The notes beneath the pieces are model-generated. The model was not told the origin of the DNA. It saw only the letters and a list, made by a program, of their open reading frames with translations, and searched no databases. Below are positions 22,647 through 34,700 of a DNA stretch of 64,000 nt, piece by piece (position 1 is the stretch's first letter; each line of letters begins with the position of its first letter). Source of the stretch: Trichosporon coremiiforme. Lineage: Eukaryota; Basidiomycota; Tremellomycetes; Trichosporonales; Trichosporonaceae. The translations under genes were made by a program, and so were the position numbers. The stretch lies in contig BCJJ01000005.1 in the NCBI GenBank assembly GCA_039545355.1, forward strand, positions 805,008-869,007, given 5' to 3'.

Positions 22647-24976
22647 ATGACTGCCCAAAATGGCGATGATAACAGACACCGGGTTGGTAACGAGATGTGG
22701 CCGCCGAATTCGGCTGACGATAACAGATATGTGCTTCACGCGATCCGGCTGTCCGCTTTGCGGACCACGGACGACCCCCTGACGCCGCGCATTGTCACTC
22801 TTGACCCGACTTTCGGAGGTAACCCCTACGTCCAAGCAATGGGCTTGAGCGACATCGACAAATGGCCAGAAATAAAGCGGGCCCTCGATTCTCCCGAACC
22901 AGAGCAAGAGCCTGGGGCGCCTGCGCGGCGGCGGGGCGGTGCTTACAGCCCCGGGGAAGCGTCTACGCCCTCGGACGTCGCCGGCGCGGAGCCACCACGA
23001 CCAGGCGGTGCAAACCTGCGATACACACAGACCATCATGCCGGGGAACCGGACAGGCGGTCTCGGAATGCGCGTGACTGGGCGGCGGGACGATGGACGGC
23101 GAAGACGAAGGGATCCGGACAGCCGACCGCGAGCAGATTCGGAACCGGAACCGAAACCCCCATCCTTGCCTCTGTCTCCCGAGCTGCGGAGTGAGCTGAC
23201 CAGCTCGAGCTCGGTAGGAGGGGCCGCCCCCAGTCTAATGGGAACGCTTTACAGCGGCGGGACTGTGCCAGTCGAGGATTTAGGCGACGACCTGGAGGTT
23301 GATGTCGACGAGGGCTCTGACGTTGATGACGACGAAGTCGACGAGGAGTTAGCTCCAGCGCCGAAACGACCTACACACATGCGACAGGTGTCGAACTTCA
23401 TGATGCCGGCTCCGCCTCGCCGCGTGTCTACCATACACGAGGACGACCGACGATCCTCGACCGAGGAAGAGCCTGCACTGCAGTTCGGTCGCCAACCTCT
23501 CCATGCTCCGCAAAAGTCTGCTTTGACAGCGTTGCTGAATGCTCATGTCCCACACCTGGTCTCGACCGGGGACGGACAAGCCCCTACCAGCTCTCCTACC
23601 CAGGTCAACCCGTTCAACTCGCTCTACGCCAGTGTCGCTGCGCCCCCAACGTTGCCGAGCCTCAGCCTTGAGCTGTTCTACCCGCACTCTGATGAACCCA
23701 GTGAACCAGTTATTGTCCAAGTTCGGAAGGACGCGACCGTGGAGGAAGTCACAGGCTATGCTCTGTGGAAATACTGGGAGGAGGACCTGCAACCGCCAAT
23801 CGCCGAGGAGGACTGCACCACCGTCAACTGGGGTCTCCGAATTGTGGAGGATGACGGAGAAGTTGATGAGGACTTCCCCGCTCTTGATCGCGAGTCGAAG
23901 GTCTCCAAGTTCTCCTACGGCCAGTTCGGCATAGTCAAGGCGTCCGAGTCACAGAGGAAGCAGAACGAGGCCATGATGCCCTTGATTCAGCGGCGGCCAT
24001 CGCGCATCATTGCCGAGCCAACACGCCCGCCAGTCCGCCAGAACTCGCAGGCAGCGGGCGTTGGTGGTGCTGCCGGTCCTGCTCCCCCATTGCCGGTTGG
24101 GCCGGCGGTCGCCGTGCCTGCCGCGCCCATGCCTGCGTTAGCCCGGTCGCCGGAGGACATGATGGATGTCACAGAGCAGCTGTCGTCCTCCAGGTCACGC
24201 CCAACTCTGCTCCGCGTCCGCGTCGAGGCTACCCCCAGTGTCGCCTTCACGACTACGCTGTCCGTCCCGAGCAACATGTACATTGCCGACTTGACCGAGG
24301 TCCTCGTTCAACGGAAGAGTCTCCAGGGCCCATCGAGCGAGTGGGTGCTGTGTCTGGGCAACAAGCGCCTGGCTCTGCCCCTGGACCGTACCGTCGCAAG
24401 CTTAGGCAGCAACACCGAGCTCGCGCTCGTCACCCGCCAATGGGCACTCGAGAACGGCCTGGGCACCGGGGATCGCCGCGGAGGCGACCCGAACGCGAAC
24501 ATATTCAAGCGCACGGGGGAGCACATGCCGCCGGACCTCACTGCGTTCACAAAGTACACCGTGCTCCGCAAGACGGGAATCGGCAAGCACGAGCGCGTGC
24601 TCGCCATCGACGGCGACTACATCCACGTAAGCTATCTCACTTGTATTCGAGCTGATGACCAGATCATGCCGTCCGAGAACCGCGGCTTCTTTGACACGAT
24701 GAAGACGACGAGTTTCCACGTCACGCTCGTCGCGAACGTGAAGCTGTCGGGCCGCGCGGGCGGGTTCAAGCTGTACGTGTGGCGCGACGGCGGGCGGAAG
24801 CGCTACGAGTTCGAGGCTGAGAACGGACGCATCGCGGCCGAGATCGTCGACAACATCAAGGAGCTGTGAGTACATTTGGTTTGCGCATTCGTTTTCTAAC
24901 GAGTCCCAGAATGAGGGAGTACCAGAAGCCAGACCGTACCTCGGCGTACATTCGCTCGTCCGTGCACCGGCCGTAG
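22647..24976 (+). CDS. SIN1: TORC2 subunit Sin1 (Avo1 family)
   Basis: Three exons, 22647-24626, 24663-24865 and 24910-24976, encode 749 residues. The N-terminus YVLHAIRLSALRTTDDPLTP leads into a disordered, acidic stretch. The CRIM domain (~residues 325-440) includes LSLELFYPHSDE, YALWKYWEEDL, WGLRIVEDDGEVDEDFPALD and KFSYGQFGIVKA. A Ras-binding-like ubiquitin fold (~515-600) follows, and then a C-terminal PH domain from FTKYTVLRKTGIGKHERVL to the end. CRIM plus RBD plus PH is unique to Sin1, which presents AGC-kinase substrates to TORC2 at the plasma membrane. The first intron is 36 nt, in frame and stop-free. Splicing it restores the family motif YIHIMPS. The last exon adds MREYQKPDRTSAYIRSSVHRP. 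The first ATG of the frame is 22647. Confidence 0.92.
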
Positions 24977-25230
24977 AGTAGACTGTACGTAATGTCCACA
25001 TTATGTTGTACCACCATGCAGATACGATCAATTTTGCACAACAGACAAACAAATGCACTTCGAGCGTTCGGAGCATCAGGGGCAGAGGGTCAACGGTCTC
25101 GATCAGCAGAATCGAGCCTACCCTTGGGGTCGTTACTCGAAGCCAACCATGAAGCTGCCCTCACCATCTCAACTACTCTCAATCTCGCCAATCAATGATG
25201 CAAAAGAGGAATCTCTCTATCGAGAGGCTC

Positions 25231-25323
25231 CGACCCCGGCCCGACTCGAACGGACAACCTTCAGGAATCGTAAGATATCCCAGTCATTGGAATCTGAAGC
25301 GCTACCAATTACGCCACGGAGTC
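25231..25323 (-). tRNA. Intron-containing tRNA, probably tRNA-Trp(CCA)
   Basis: On the minus strand the acceptor GACTCCG pairs with CGGGGTC. The D-arm GCGT/GCGC has a GG in its loop. The T-arm is GTCCG-TTCGAGT-CGGGC. Between them is an anticodon arm with an extra ~20-nt insert just after the anticodon, at the usual eukaryotic intron position. With one base at position 26 the anticodon reads CCA (Trp), and the insert contains a TGG that could pair with it, as in yeast pre-tRNAs. An alternative register would read TCC (Gly). A TTTT run at 25202-25205 on the opposite strand is a plausible Pol III terminator. Oddities are an A-C mismatch closing the anticodon stem in the Trp register, and G rather than A as discriminator. 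Confidence 0.75.
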
Positions 25324-27100
25324 CCCGTGATGTGGTCACGTGAATGAGGGGCGCAGCTCTCCCACGCGCGCTCCAGAGTCCGCGGCTGCGGATGCATGCA
25401 TGGTATGTACAGTTCTTGGTGACATGTCGAACGCATGAGAAGTGCAGCGTGAAAAGCATGTGCGGGTCTCTGCGAGGATCTGAACGTAGTCTAAAGTAGG
25501 AACGGCCAGCTCCAGGCTTGGGAGAGCCGCAGGGCCGTCGTGAGGCGGACATTCGGTACTTCATAGAGATCAGATTACACCGCCATGTGGGGGAAGACAC
25601 AAGGGAGCTACCATTCTGGCGTTTCCGTCGATACATTGACTTGGCTAGCTACAACCGGACAGGCTCAGGAAGCTCTGGGTGGAAGTCTGCCCCTCGAATG
25701 CGTCTCGTGAGCGACGTGAGAAATTGACTCTCAGGCGGCTGGACAGCAACTGTCGTAGACGGCAAAAGACTCGCTGCTCAAGAGCTTTGCCTGACGGCCC
25801 TGCCTCGGCAATGACAAGCTTCCGGAGAAATGCGATCAACCATAGCCCCCAGCTCAGAGAGCGGTTATCTGTCCTAAGCTTCAGCAGGTCTGCGGACAAC
25901 CCGCGTGCTGCTCTTCGTCATCCTCCTGACAGGGCCGGAGGCACGCCGCGAACGGCAGCCGGTTCGTTGCGTTTCGCGTGTTCCGTGCGGTGCAGACGTG
26001 TGTGGCTGGCTGGTTCTCGGGAGCGGCAAAGGCACCGTTATGTTCTCGTATACTGTTAGTTGAATCTGTGGTGAGTCAGGAATGTTTCTCATGGCGAAGA
26101 CGATGCAGTCGTCCCCTGATCAGAAACAGAAACGGGGTCCTGAGCAGCCCCACATGTTAGTTGAGTGATGTTATGAGGTCTGGAGAGGCGATGGGCTGTA
26201 GCAGCGGTCACGAGGTGACTCCTTGGTGACGTACACAGTAAGCTCCATCGAGGCTGCACGTCGGAGTATGATGAGCAACCTCATTTGAAGCACTTCACAT
26301 GGACTGTCGTCAGCAAAATCTAGTCCGAGTCGGGAAGACGGGTGCGAAGGGACAGCGTACTCGTATTCTTCATCAGGCTGGACAGGGTCGACTGCATACA
26401 CGTACTTCCTGCTAGTACCAGCGATTGCACTCTCAATGCATGCTCACGCGATGTCGTCCGAAGGTAGCGCGATGTGCGACTGAGCGAGTGATGAGTGACT
26501 GTTGTATCACGGCAGTTCCTGGAACCCTACCGCTGGCCGTTGGACGCACGGGTGGCCATCGAATTTGAGGAGCTGTGTCGAGGATGCGAAGGAGTGCAAT
26601 CATGTGCATGCAAGCTGAAAGAGAATTCAACAAGCCCCACGCGTGCGGACTGAAGTGTGCTTGGTAACGAAGCTGCGTACTCGATCCGTGACAGGAACCT
26701 GGACTTGTGATTCGAGGTTAGGGCTGTCAAGAGGGAGTCAAGCGGATACGATCGTGCCACTTGCTTGTATCCCCTTCCTCTTGAGGGTTACAGTAGAACA
26801 TGGCTAGAGAATTTAGAACCCCAAGCCATACCGCAGGTCGTGCTTCGACCTCATGTTGAGGGCTCATCCACACGCTGAGCACGCACAAACCACACCTCAG
26901 CCACCCCCACGCCACGAGTGCCGTGCGCTTGTGTGCGAGGTTGCAGCGCACGATTCACGATCCTGCTGTGAGCGCCGTCGTCGGCGTCAACTAGGCGGCC
27001 CATGCCCACCGACGAAAAGTACATAAGCAGCCTCCCCCGAGCGCCTCTTCTCTCCAGCGAACTAGCTCACCCCCTTTCGGGCTCCAACAGAGCCCCTACA
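25324..27100. other. Gene-poor interval
   Basis: About 1.8 kb without any frame I can defend. Codon use in the short frames looks random, and no domain, RNA gene or transposon remnant was recognised. Confidence 0.5.
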
Positions 27101-27393
27101 ATGGGCAGCTCTTGCAAGCTGCCCAAACCCGAGCTCCCCGACGCGCACGTCCGCGGTCTCGTGAGTGCTGACTCACCGAGATTGTGGCCGTGTTGCAGCG
27201 GGCATGGTGCGTCGGTTGCTTCCTCACCGGTGCGCTCCTTCCCTGTCGATGTTGTCCACCTTCTGCACCCCAAGAGACTTATCGTTGGACCGACGCGTTT
27301 CCGCCCATTCCACTGCTGCTCAACTGCTCCTGGCTTGATCCCTTGATCGCCTCCTGGTTATCATCCCCCTGCGGTCCCGACACCGCAGCCTGA
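27101..27393 (+). CDS. Doubtful small two-exon gene or remnant
   Basis: An ATG at 27101 opens a coding-looking first exon (MGSSCKLPKPELPDAHVRGL) ending at a GTGAGT donor at 27161. A 39-nt intron with a CTGAC element ends in TTGCAG at 27199. The frame then runs to a TGA at 27391-27393 as a Cys/Pro-rich, less convincing sequence. An ACATAAG element about 75 bases upstream resembles a TATA box followed by a short leader. The first exon looks like a real protein start, but the second does not. This could therefore be a pseudogene or have a different splice. No family recognised. Confidence 0.25.
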
Positions 27394-27632
27394 CGAGGCT
27401 CGGAAGCGTCCGCGGCTGCAGCTCTACAGCGACAAGTCCTTGAGAGCGCTGGGGATGGGACCATGGATGGTGTGAAGACAGTGAGCGCACAGCGGGGCGG
27501 CGGCAGTTGGCGCGCCGATTAGCCGAGAAGACCGAGAAGGTCAACGCGAACCCCGCCACGGCCCCACCTCACCGCTGCCCAGCAATGTCCGGTGCAGGCG
27601 TTGCTGTACAGCTCCTTGGCACTGCTGGTCTC

Positions 27633-27692
27633 GAGCCTGGGTTGAAGGGGCCCGAGCCTGGGATGAAGGGATCCGAGAGCCTGGGTTGAAGG
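27633..27692 (+). repeat. Three-copy imperfect tandem repeat (unit about 21-23 bp)
   Basis: GAGCCTGGGTTGAAGG begins at 27633 and recurs at 27654 (one base changed) and at 27677. Short spacers ending in CC or CCGA separate the copies. It lies in the gene-poor interval and has no coding assignment. Confidence 0.8.
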
Positions 27693-27942
27693 CGTCCGAA
27701 CGACACATACTTGGCGCCAGCTGGGTTATTTCTCCCTCCATCTACTTCATAACGTGCACGAGACGATGCGCCGACGAGCCGGCGAGACGGGCCGGCGAGG
27801 AGAGAGACAAGACCTAAGGGAAGGGGAGAAGTGAGGGACCCTGTCATGGCGTACTCTGTCCTATCCCCCCTCCTTACTTTTCGTATGAGACCGGGAGTAG
27901 GGGAGGCGATAGGACAGATTGCGCCATCACACGATCTCTTCA

Positions 27943-27970
27943 CCCCCNCCCCCCCCCCTTTTTTTTTTTT
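27943..27970. other. Poly-C/poly-T tract containing an undetermined base
   Basis: A C run with an N at 27948 is followed directly by a run of 12 T. This is a homopolymer where the assembly length is unreliable. It lies in the 1.2-kb gene-free stretch 27394-28582. Confidence 0.9.
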
Positions 27971-28582
27971 CTTCATCCCCCCCTTTCCTCGTCTCCTCTC
28001 TTGACCAAGCCGACGACCAAGCTGACGACGAAAGCTGACAAAAGGTGAGTCATCACGTGAGGTGAGTGACGCGTTGCAGACCTCGCGTGCCTTAATCGTG
28101 CCCTAGAGTTTCCCTGAATGTGTCATGTTTCATTCCTCGAATTTCCGTGCATCGTTTGTTGGTCGCGTTAGACTTTGTGCACTTACGTGTGTCCTCACCA
28201 CATGCACCACACTTGCTGCATCCGGTAAGACCACCTCGCCAACCCATTCTTCATCCGGCGCCGGAGACTGAGACGGAGGGGCGCAGGGACGGAGGCGGAA
28301 GGATGCAAGAGGGTAGGACGAATTCATGTTTGCATACAAGATACACTACATCTACGTCGTAGTGTTCGAAGCAAAGATCAAAGCTAAATAGACTAGTACT
28401 ATCTTTTATCGTGTGGCGTGTGGATGAATTGTGTGTGGATTGCGGTGTGTGATGGAGACTACTGACTTACATTACCCTTTACTCCTCCCTCCTCGCTCTC
28501 CGCTTTCCTCTCACGACTATGGCCGGAGGAGGACCGAGTCAGAACGCTCGCCTCGCGGCCTCGCTGCGCTCGGCGGCTCGGC

Positions 28583-30923
28583 TCACTCCTCAACGAGCCC
28601 ATTCTCCGCGCGCTCAAGCTGCGCCGCCCTCCTAGCCCTCAATCTTGAGACCTTCTCCTCCTCCCGCCGGTGAACCCTAGCGCACTCCTCCTCCGCGCTT
28701 CCCTTTGGGTTCTCCAGCCCCAGGCCCACCTTCACCTCTTCCTCCCTCACGCACAGCTCGACCTTGGGGCCGTTCGCGAGAGCCTTGGGGGGTCGGCCGT
28801 TGCTCTTGACCGCTGGGTTCGAGAGGGCGACGAGGCCGAGAGTCTCCAGGTTACTGAGGAGGTCACGATAGTCTGATTCCGGGGCTGGGGGGAGGGGACT
28901 AGACTCGTGCGAGAGGAGGTGGCTGTAGGTCGCGTACAGGGACGAGACGGTTAGGGACTCGGACACCGCGCCGGACGGGCAACCAGCCTGTCCACTGCGA
29001 GAACGCAACAGGAACACGAGCAGCGCGACGAGAACCAACCTCCCCTGCAGAGGCACAGAGCGAATCTTGTTCCCGACCGCTGAGCTCGCAGCAGCCGTCG
29101 AGCTGCCCGCGGCGGCACGCAGGGCCTGCGTGTGGCTCGCAAACGCCTTGAGTACGTGTGGCAGCGCGACCTTGATGAGTACCTCCGAGCCCTTCTTCGT
29201 CCACTCTGTCTCTGCCAGGCTGACCGCCGAGCTCAGCACACCCAGGCACATGCGGAGGTCGCCGTTCTGCGCCTCGACCTTGCGTGCGAGCAGCTCCAAC
29301 GCTCTGCTGTCGACCTGCACGCCGTCACTCGGCAGGCGGTCAGAGACGATGCGACCCATGTCCTGCGAGTTGTACGCGCGGAAGCTCAGGACTTGGGGCA
29401 TGGCGCCAGAGACGAGGGACAGGTTGGCGCGCACAGTCAGGTCGAGCGTGTTTGAGATTGCCACCAGCTTGATTGTGCGGTTAGGCGAGGAAAGAAGAGG
29501 CAGTGAGAAGAGCTTGCTCAGGACGTGCGAGACGGCAGGCGGGGCGAGCGTCGGTGGCGGTGGGAGGAGGGAGTCTACCTCGTCCAGGATGATGAACGTC
29601 TTGTGCCCGTCGGTCGAGAGGTGCTTGCACACGGCGGCTTCGGTCTTGCCGCATCCAAGCTCGGCTCCCAGACGCGCCCAGACATCGGACGCCTTCAGAC
29701 CCATGACGCCGACCTCGGCAACGCGCCATCCCTGCGCGGCGAGAGACCTTCCGACCGCAGTCGTCAGAGCAGTTTTGCCCGTTCCCGGCGGGCCGGAGAC
29801 ATACATGCCTACGTCCTCGGTAGACACCAAGCCGAGGTACGTCTGGAACACTGCCTTTTCGTCGTCGCGCCCGACAATGGCATCGAGGGCGTCGCTGCTA
29901 CGCGCAGACAGACGCAGCTTGGCTTTGAGAGCGCGGTACGGGTTGGTCGGCGCGACCTCGGGCGACGGGCTCTCGGAGGCATCGCGGCACGTAACGTCAT
30001 CCATGGCGTAGGCGAGTTCAGTGGCCGAGGGGGACGACGGCGGCGGCGTGATCAGGATCTCGTCTGACGCAGCAGCCTTCGCCTTGCCCTTGCCCTTGCC
30101 CTTGGGGTCCTTCGGGTCGACGTCCATGTCGCAGTCGGGGGACACGATGCGCTCGCGGTCGTGCGACGACGCCGTCGTGGCGAGCGATGGCGACGGCGAC
30201 GGGCTCGGTAAGCACGAGTTGGTCCTTGCTGCGAGATCGGCGGCTCTGCTAGGACCTGCGGCGGCAGAAACTCCTGAATCAGTCAGTTGACACCCTATTC
30301 AGCGGAAGCTTACCTGCGCTTTCGCTGCGGAGGCTGGAAATGCTGCTGGAGCGGTTACGGCTGAGCTGCCTTGAGCTCGAGACGCGGACGCGTTTCCTGC
30401 TGCTCTCGGCGGGAGAGGGACGGGCCGGGGGCTGCAGCTCGCGCGGAGGGGGAATGTTCTCCTTGCCCTTGCCGAAGCGGGGGCCACCTGAAGGTCCAGC
30501 TCCGTCCCCGTCTCCACCCTTGATCGCTGGTGGGCCGGAACCGCCAGACGCGACCTCCTTGATCTGCGACAGGGAGGGGACGGCGCTCGTACTATGAGCA
30601 CGGAGGAGCATCCCACCCCTGCTTCTTGTCGCGACACCGAGACCGAGAGATGCGGGAGCGGGAGAGGGAGAAGGGGAGGCGGACGCGCCGTTGGCGCCCC
30701 GGCTGGAACCGAAGAGCGATGTCGGCGAGGTCGTGGGCGGACGGGTCCTGCGGCGTTCGGCGGGGGATGCCATCCGTGCGGGGGACAGGGCAGAGGGAGC
30801 GGTCGCATTGCGTCGGAGGGGGGAGCGGCGGGTACGGCGGGAGGACTCGGGCGTGTCGGCCGACAGACGCTCAATGTCTTCGGACTGCTCATCTGCTGCG
30901 CGCGTTCGTTTCGGCGCGGGCAT
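28583..30923 (-). CDS. CDC6: DNA replication licensing factor Cdc6 (AAA+ ATPase)
   Basis: Two exons, 30923-30314 and 30273-28583, with a 40-nt intron encode 766 residues. The N-terminal ~240 residues are Ser/Pro/Arg-rich and disordered. They start MPAPKRTRAADEQ and contain several S/T-P sites, as expected for a CDK-regulated licensing factor. The AAA+ domain starts near residue 300 with YRALKAKLRLSARSSD and IVGRDDEKAVFQTYL. Next come Walker A GPPGTGKTAL, Walker B FIILDEVDSLLP and sensor VAISNTLDL. A C-terminal winged-helix region (~600-760) follows. This fits Cdc6 better than Orc1, because no BAH domain is present. Cdc6 loads the MCM helicase at origins in G1. Family length is usually 450-600, so this one has an expanded N-terminus. 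Confidence 0.88.
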
Positions 30924-31734
30924 TTTGAACTGCTACGCGTTGAGGATGGGGGATGTGCGAGAAGCACGATGTACAAGATTCTCGATGCGATGTGAACTTT
31001 GGCGGAAGAGAATTATTACAATGGGAGTTGTTGGGGCTGACTGAGTGAAGTGAATGAGTCTACTCTACGCGTAATGAGTGGCTCGCACCGGTTGGTTGAA
31101 GGGAAGGGTGGGTGGGAGGCTGGGGGTCGAGGGTAACGGTGGCAGATTGGGAATGTCGGGAATGCAAGCAAGATACACAAGAAAGAATAAGCGCAGTGGA
31201 AGCAGAGGGAGCCGAACGGCGTGCTGAGGCGAGGATTATGACAATGGTGAGAACAAAAGATGAATGACGTGAGAAGGAGAGTGTGCGGTCGTGTGTCAGA
31301 GGCACGACGCGGCTGCAAGTTGATGGCAGGTCAATGTCGAGGCTCACTCGCTCACTCCTCACTCCTCACTCATTCGTGTCCTGGTCCTGTCCATGGTCCT
31401 GACCTGGTCCTGGCTCAATGGACCTAAGCTCAGGACGCGTTCAACCGAGTCAGCCTCGCGCATCTGAGCCCGCCCAGGGTTGCCAGTAGGTCAGGCGCGT
31501 CCACACGTGCACGTGGCGAATGCCTCCGCTCATTTACTTTTACGTACGACGCGTCGTCCTCACCGTACGCGCTAAGTGACGTCACCATACACACTTGGTC
31601 CCTCGTTATGCAATATACTTCCCAAAAAGAATAATCACCATGCGTCTACTCAAAGTGTGTTGTTGTGCAAAGGGATGTAATGTAATGTTAAACAAGCACG
31701 CAGTGCCTGCTGGGAATAAAGAATGTGGTCATTA
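30924..31734. other. Intergenic region upstream of CDC6, downstream of the ArfGAP gene
   Basis: About 0.8 kb. It holds the CDC6 promoter. Repeated short words such as CTCACTC and TGGTCCTG are present near 31345-31410. No gene seen. Confidence 0.45.
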
Positions 31735-34700
31735 CTACAGACCAAGCAGTTCGCGGCCCGCGTCCGCGACCCACCGCGCCTCCACGTACTTGGCCTGAAT
31801 ATATTCTTGAATGTCCCTAGACGTCAGCCGAGTACTCCTGAGCCAGCCACACCCCAAGTGCACTCACTCGTCACTCGGTACACAGTCAATGGGCTTGTTA
31901 CGCTCCCAGAACGCGTTGCCCCGCGCATTGCCCCAGTCCTGCGCGAGCTGGATCGCCTCGGGTGCCCAGTTATCCAAATCCACACTCCGGGGCTTGGAAA
32001 TGTGCGTGCCGAGACCGCGGTGAAGACCGCAACACCGGATACACAGGAACATGACCATCGGCATATCCCGCAGGCCTGTATGTCAGTCATGTGTTGTATG
32101 CCTCGCAGTTCAGGGATGCAAGCATCCCCTGAAGCGTCACTCACTCTGCGTTGCCCACCTCGACGACTTTGTCCGCTTGCCGCAATCAGCGCAGCGCGCG
32201 TTCGCGCCAGTATCCGCAATCTGGCGGAGGAGCGCCTTATCGAGCTTGGCGGGCTCCAGGTCGGCTTGCTCCTCCATGCCGGGCGGGAGCCCAGGGCTAC
32301 CAAGAACAGGCGACAGGGCACGGAGGCTAGCAAGGTTGTTATCCGGGTACTGAACCTGCGCTTGCACATGCTGCTGGCTGTGTTGCCGGCTGTGCTGCTG
32401 GCTATGGCCAGATGAGCTCGGCGCCTGCGGCGCCTGGGCGTCCCGCTGCAGCCCCGCCATCTCGTACACCCTCCGCTCAATGTCGCTCTCCATGTCGTGC
32501 TCCTCGCGGTGGTTGAAGCTGTTCGCGTACATGAACGCGGGGCGCTGCTGCAGGTCCATCGAGTTGCGGTTCGCCTTGCCGCCCGTCTTGCTGCCGAGCT
32601 TGTCGCCGGCCAGTTCGGCCGAGGACTTGATCCGGTTCTTCAAGCTCTGCCTGTGCTGTCCGCCTCGGGGTGTCGAGCTCTCGCCTCGTGGCGGCGCCGG
32701 TCGCGGCGGCGCGGGGAGCGAGTGCCGGCCGGCGTTCTGCTTCACCGCCGGCGGGATGGGTAGCCGCCGGTCGCGGTCGGATTGTCCACTTCCCTTCCGA
32801 GGGGGCAGCTTGTCGTCGTCCTCGGCGCCGACGGCCAGCTTCTTCACGTCGTTCAAAGAGCGGAGCGTCGATGTACCGTTAATACAGGCCTCGATGGCGT
32901 TGCACAGGGCATAGATCCACGTCTTCATGTCCGCTTCGGACATGGCCTGGTATAGCCGCCGGCCGTGCGAGGGTGTGACGATCTCGAACACGAACCGCCG
33001 GTCGGTGCCCCGGCCCTCGCGCACGCTCGCAAACTTCAGGTCGATCACGGTCGAAGCAGACTCGGGCTTGTTCGAGCCTCCGTCCTTGTATTCGTACATC
33101 TTGGAGTGTGCCAGCACGACCCAGATGCCTGATGTCAGTTGCGTTACGAACATGGAAACTTACGGTCCCACCTGCCTCGCGTTCCGCCCTTCTCGAGCTC
33201 CTCCCAGGTTCCAGTGCCCCACAGGACACCCTCCTTCTTGTGTCCCGCAAGCTCCCGCTGCTCATCCTCGTTGCCCATGCCGCTGAGCCCGCCGACACCG
33301 CCGATCGACGGGGACGTGTTCGGTTGCTTGTGGCGGTCAGCCGTGAGTTTCGCTGCGGTGTCGGCAAGCGCGACCGACCGCTGCGAATCATAGTTGCCGG
33401 CATTGTTCGCGCTGTCGGCCGGCAGGAACGGGGAACGGTACACCTTGACGCCGGGCTGTATCGAGTGGCGCGCTGCATGCCGCGAACTACTTCTAGGAGG
33501 TCGCGGCGGGAGGTGCAGCTGGCCTTCGCCGCCGTCCGAGAATGTCGGCGAGCCGTCGGGCGTGACGATCGGCGGCACGTCGCCCAGTTGCTCATAACTT
33601 CGCCGCGGAGATAAGGACTGCGTCGCACACGGGAAGGGCGGGACGTTGGCTGATGACACTGGCGGGGCGCGCTCGACGAGCGGCTGCGCCGAGGGGAGGT
33701 GGGTCAGCGTCGCGTTCGTCGAGGAGAACAGGCCGCGGATCTTGCGTCCGCCGAGGATCTTATTGATCTTCTTGCCCTTGTGCTCCTTGCTTGCGTTGAG
33801 TGCTGCGGAATCCGTCGAGCTCGTCGGCAGCACCCGTGGCCGGGGCGTCTCAAGTCCGTTGCCGGACAGCTTGTTCGCGGCGTTCTCGAGCACGGTCGTC
33901 TGTTGTTCTCGCGCAGCCCAGCCCTGCAGCAGGTCGTTCCGAACGTGGTGCAGGTGCGCGAGCGAGAGCGTCAGCGAGCGCGTGAGGGCGTCGAACGAGC
34001 CGCGGGCACTGGCATCGTCGCGAGACAGCAGGCGCACGGGCGTCTCACTGACGGCTAACTGCCGGCCGCGCTGTGTGGGCGTGTCGACGCTGCTCGCCTG
34101 CTGCCGCCCAAAGTCGCTCGGCTCGTGAGGCGGGGGATGTGTGTCTGCCCGCTTACCCGGTACCTGGCTGAGAAAGCTGCCGACCCAGCCATACATGCCG
34201 ACCAGGAGGTCGAGGCACACGACAGAGCTCGGCGGCACGGTGTACAGAAGCGTCGAGTGATGGTTGTAGCGCGCGAGGTCGAACTGGGCGGCGCGGGTCG
34301 CCTGGGCGACGTCCGCCGAGCTCGAGCCCGCATTCGACGATATCCCAGACGACGATGACAGGTATGCGGCCGTGTCCGAGTAGTACTGCTTCGCAGCGCT
34401 CTGGGCCAGTCAGCTTATTTACCGGAATGGTAACGCATAACGCACCTCGAACTTGTGTTGCTGACCGCCGGCGCCGGTCAGTCCCTGGCGCTTGATTTCG
34501 CCCTTGACCGCGCTCAGCGAGTGCAGCACCATCTCCTGCAGATCCTCTCTTTCTCGGGCGCGGCGTTCTCGTGCGACTTTGCGGATACCGTTGGCGTTGT
34601 CAAAGACGTCACCCTGGACGCCGTAGCCGCCCTCGAGCCAGCGGCCGAGCTCGCCCAGGGATGAGAGCAGCTCGTCCTCTGCCGTCTCGAGCTGTTCCAG

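Noticed and set aside
28583..30923. Orc1 instead of Cdc6
   Set aside because: No BAH domain at the N-terminus. Length and the disordered Ser-Pro head suit Cdc6.
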